This document shows, piece by piece, positions 7,405 through 8,298 of a stretch of DNA of 8,298 bases (positions within the stretch are counted from its first letter, which is position 1; each line of letters opens with the position of its first letter). The stretch spans positions 1 through 8,298 of the forward strand of contig DAISJM010000087.1 of assembly GCA_036821485.1 (NCBI GenBank), read 5' to 3'. This DNA is from DAISJM01 sp036821485 (lineage in GTDB: Bacteria; Verrucomicrobiota; Kiritimatiellia; CAIQIC01; JAGNIJ01). The translations under genes were made by a program, and so were the position numbers. A model generated the notes under the pieces. The model searched no databases. It saw only the letters and a list, made by a program, of their open reading frames with translations, and was not told the origin of the DNA.

Positions 7405-8298
7405 CCTCGCTTGTGATCGTTTCCGGTAGGAGGGGCAGTCGGAATGTCGTCAGCCCCTCGCATCTCTTTTGCCTGTAGAAATGCCCACACGTCATATTCG
7501 CGCAAAGCCGGTGTAGTCTTGCGGGCGAAGTGGAGTGCCTGCCTGCGCCCCGTCGAGGCATCTCCGGCAGGCTTGACCGTGATTATCCGCCACGGGGTCT
7601 CGACCAAGGATGATTTGATCAGCGCAACGGGGTCGATCTTCCGGTCATTGATGGCCCCGAACCGGACAACGAGCCGACAGCCGTCGCCGGAGGCCTCGGC
7701 CGAGTTTTGCCACACCTTGCGCAGTTCCTCAGCAAAGGACGCGGGACTTCGATGATTGACCTGGCCGTTGTTCGTGTAGTCAACGTGAGACGGCCCTCCC
7801 AGGAACCAGAGGCGGAGCCACTGGTCAGGCAGGTAGGTGCGCATGCCGTAGTATGGAGGCGACGTGATGATCCAGTTGCATTCGGCCTTGGAAGCGGCGC
7901 GAAAGGACGATGATTGCCGACTGTCACCGCACGTTACGCCGCCCACGGCAGCCGTGCCTCCAGCCGAGTAGAAACGCTCTGCCCGCCGCTTGATAAGCTC
8001 CAGAACATCCACCTTGGGCGGCATGAGGCGACGTTCTGTCCAGAACCGCACCGCATAGGCGGGCTTCGGCGCGAACGTGCGGGTGCACTGATTGGAGAAA
8101 TACGACGGCGCGGACTTTGGCATGGGGCCGTGCAATGCCCCGAGAATGATCCCGACGAGGGCCTGACGAGCGGCAGACGAGGCGTCATCGAGGAGTGCCG
8201 AACGCAGGCGGCACAAAGAGTCCAGAACATCGTTGGAATAGGCCAGATGCCAGAACTCGCCATCGGGACACATCACGCGAGAGGACTCGTCCAGAATA
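7401..8298 (-). CDS. DNA methyltransferase with TSPPYY motif, 5' end outside the window
   Basis: C-terminal part of an S-adenosylmethionine-dependent DNA methyltransferase. Counting residues from the GTG codon at 8276, the catalytic motif IV is TSPPYY at 138-143, followed by GMRTYLPDQW and FLGG. Further on are an RFGAINDR strand near 205-212 and a C-terminal EYDVWAFL near 260-267. S-P-P-Y type motifs are most often linked to N4-cytosine methylation, though some such enzymes methylate N6-adenine. No FxGxG cofactor-binding motif I is seen downstream of motif IV, so I infer that it lies upstream of the window. The frame is open without a stop to the right edge (reading ILDESSRV before the GTG), and the nearest GTG and ATG have no convincing ribosome binding site, so these are probably internal codons. 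The stop overlaps the ATG of the next gene in an ATGA arrangement, indicating translational coupling with mod. The methyltransferase call is firm; the target base and the start are unknown. Confidence 0.88.
   Translation of the reverse strand, partial: ILDESSRVMCPDGEFWHLAYSNDVLDSLCRLRSALLDDASSAARQALVGIILGALHGPMPKSAPSYFSNQCTRTFAPKPAYAVRFWTERRLMPPKVDVLELIKRRAERFYSAGGTAAVGGVTCGDSRQSSSFRAASKAECNWIITSPPYYGMRTYLPDQWLRLWFLGGPSHVDYTNNGQVNHRSPASFAEELRKVWQNSAEASGDGCRLVVRFGAINDRKIDPVALIKSSLVETPWRIITVKPAGDASTGRRQALHFARKTTPALREYDVWAFLQAKEMRGADDIPTAPPTGNDHKRG
7405..7408 (-). promoter_or_regulatory. Probable ribosome binding site deciding the mod start
   Basis: GAGG (within GCGAGG) on the minus strand sits directly against ATG 7404, too close to serve it well, but nine bases before the in-frame ATG at 7395. 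This favours a Mod protein starting MEQPIDKF, three residues shorter. Re-initiation from the overlapping upstream stop could still use ATG 7404. Confidence 0.55.

Noticed and set aside
8271..8276. True start of the upstream methyltransferase at GTG/ATG
   Set aside because: The frame stays open to the window edge, there is no good ribosome binding site, and the expected cofactor-binding motif would be missing.

Overview
The window is one tightly packed, single-direction gene cluster on the minus strand. It is read from the right edge to the left edge with almost no intergenic DNA. In transcription order it holds: (1) the C-terminal part of a DNA methyltransferase with a TSPPYY catalytic motif, running in from beyond the right edge (8298-7401); (2) a very large Mod-like adenine-specific methyltransferase with a DPPYNT motif (7404-4297); (3) a Res-like superfamily 2 helicase with a probable C-terminal nuclease (4293-1147); and (4) a protein I do not recognise, which starts at 1119 and runs off the left edge (373 codons visible). 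This looks like a type III-like restriction-modification or phage-defence locus carrying two extra partners.

The organism cannot be named. Coding is bacterial in style: ATG starts, Shine-Dalgarno sites a few bases upstream, ATGA-type coupling and 3-27 base gaps. G+C is moderately high, about 60-65% in much of mod, but close to 52-55% in the central part of mod and in gene 4. That uneven composition and the defence-type content fit a horizontally exchanged accessory region. No tRNA, integrase, transposase, CRISPR array or promoter is visible; any promoter probably lies beyond the right edge.

Inferred teamwork: the Mod-like protein and the TSPPYY methyltransferase mark host DNA, possibly on different bases. 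The Res-like protein would use ATP to move along DNA and cut, or otherwise block, DNA lacking the mark. The fourth protein has its own ribosome binding site immediately after res and is the least explained part of the locus. It could be a regulator, a specificity or sensor subunit, or an added effector; the sequence alone does not decide. The long open frames on the plus strand across the window are antisense shadows of these genes.
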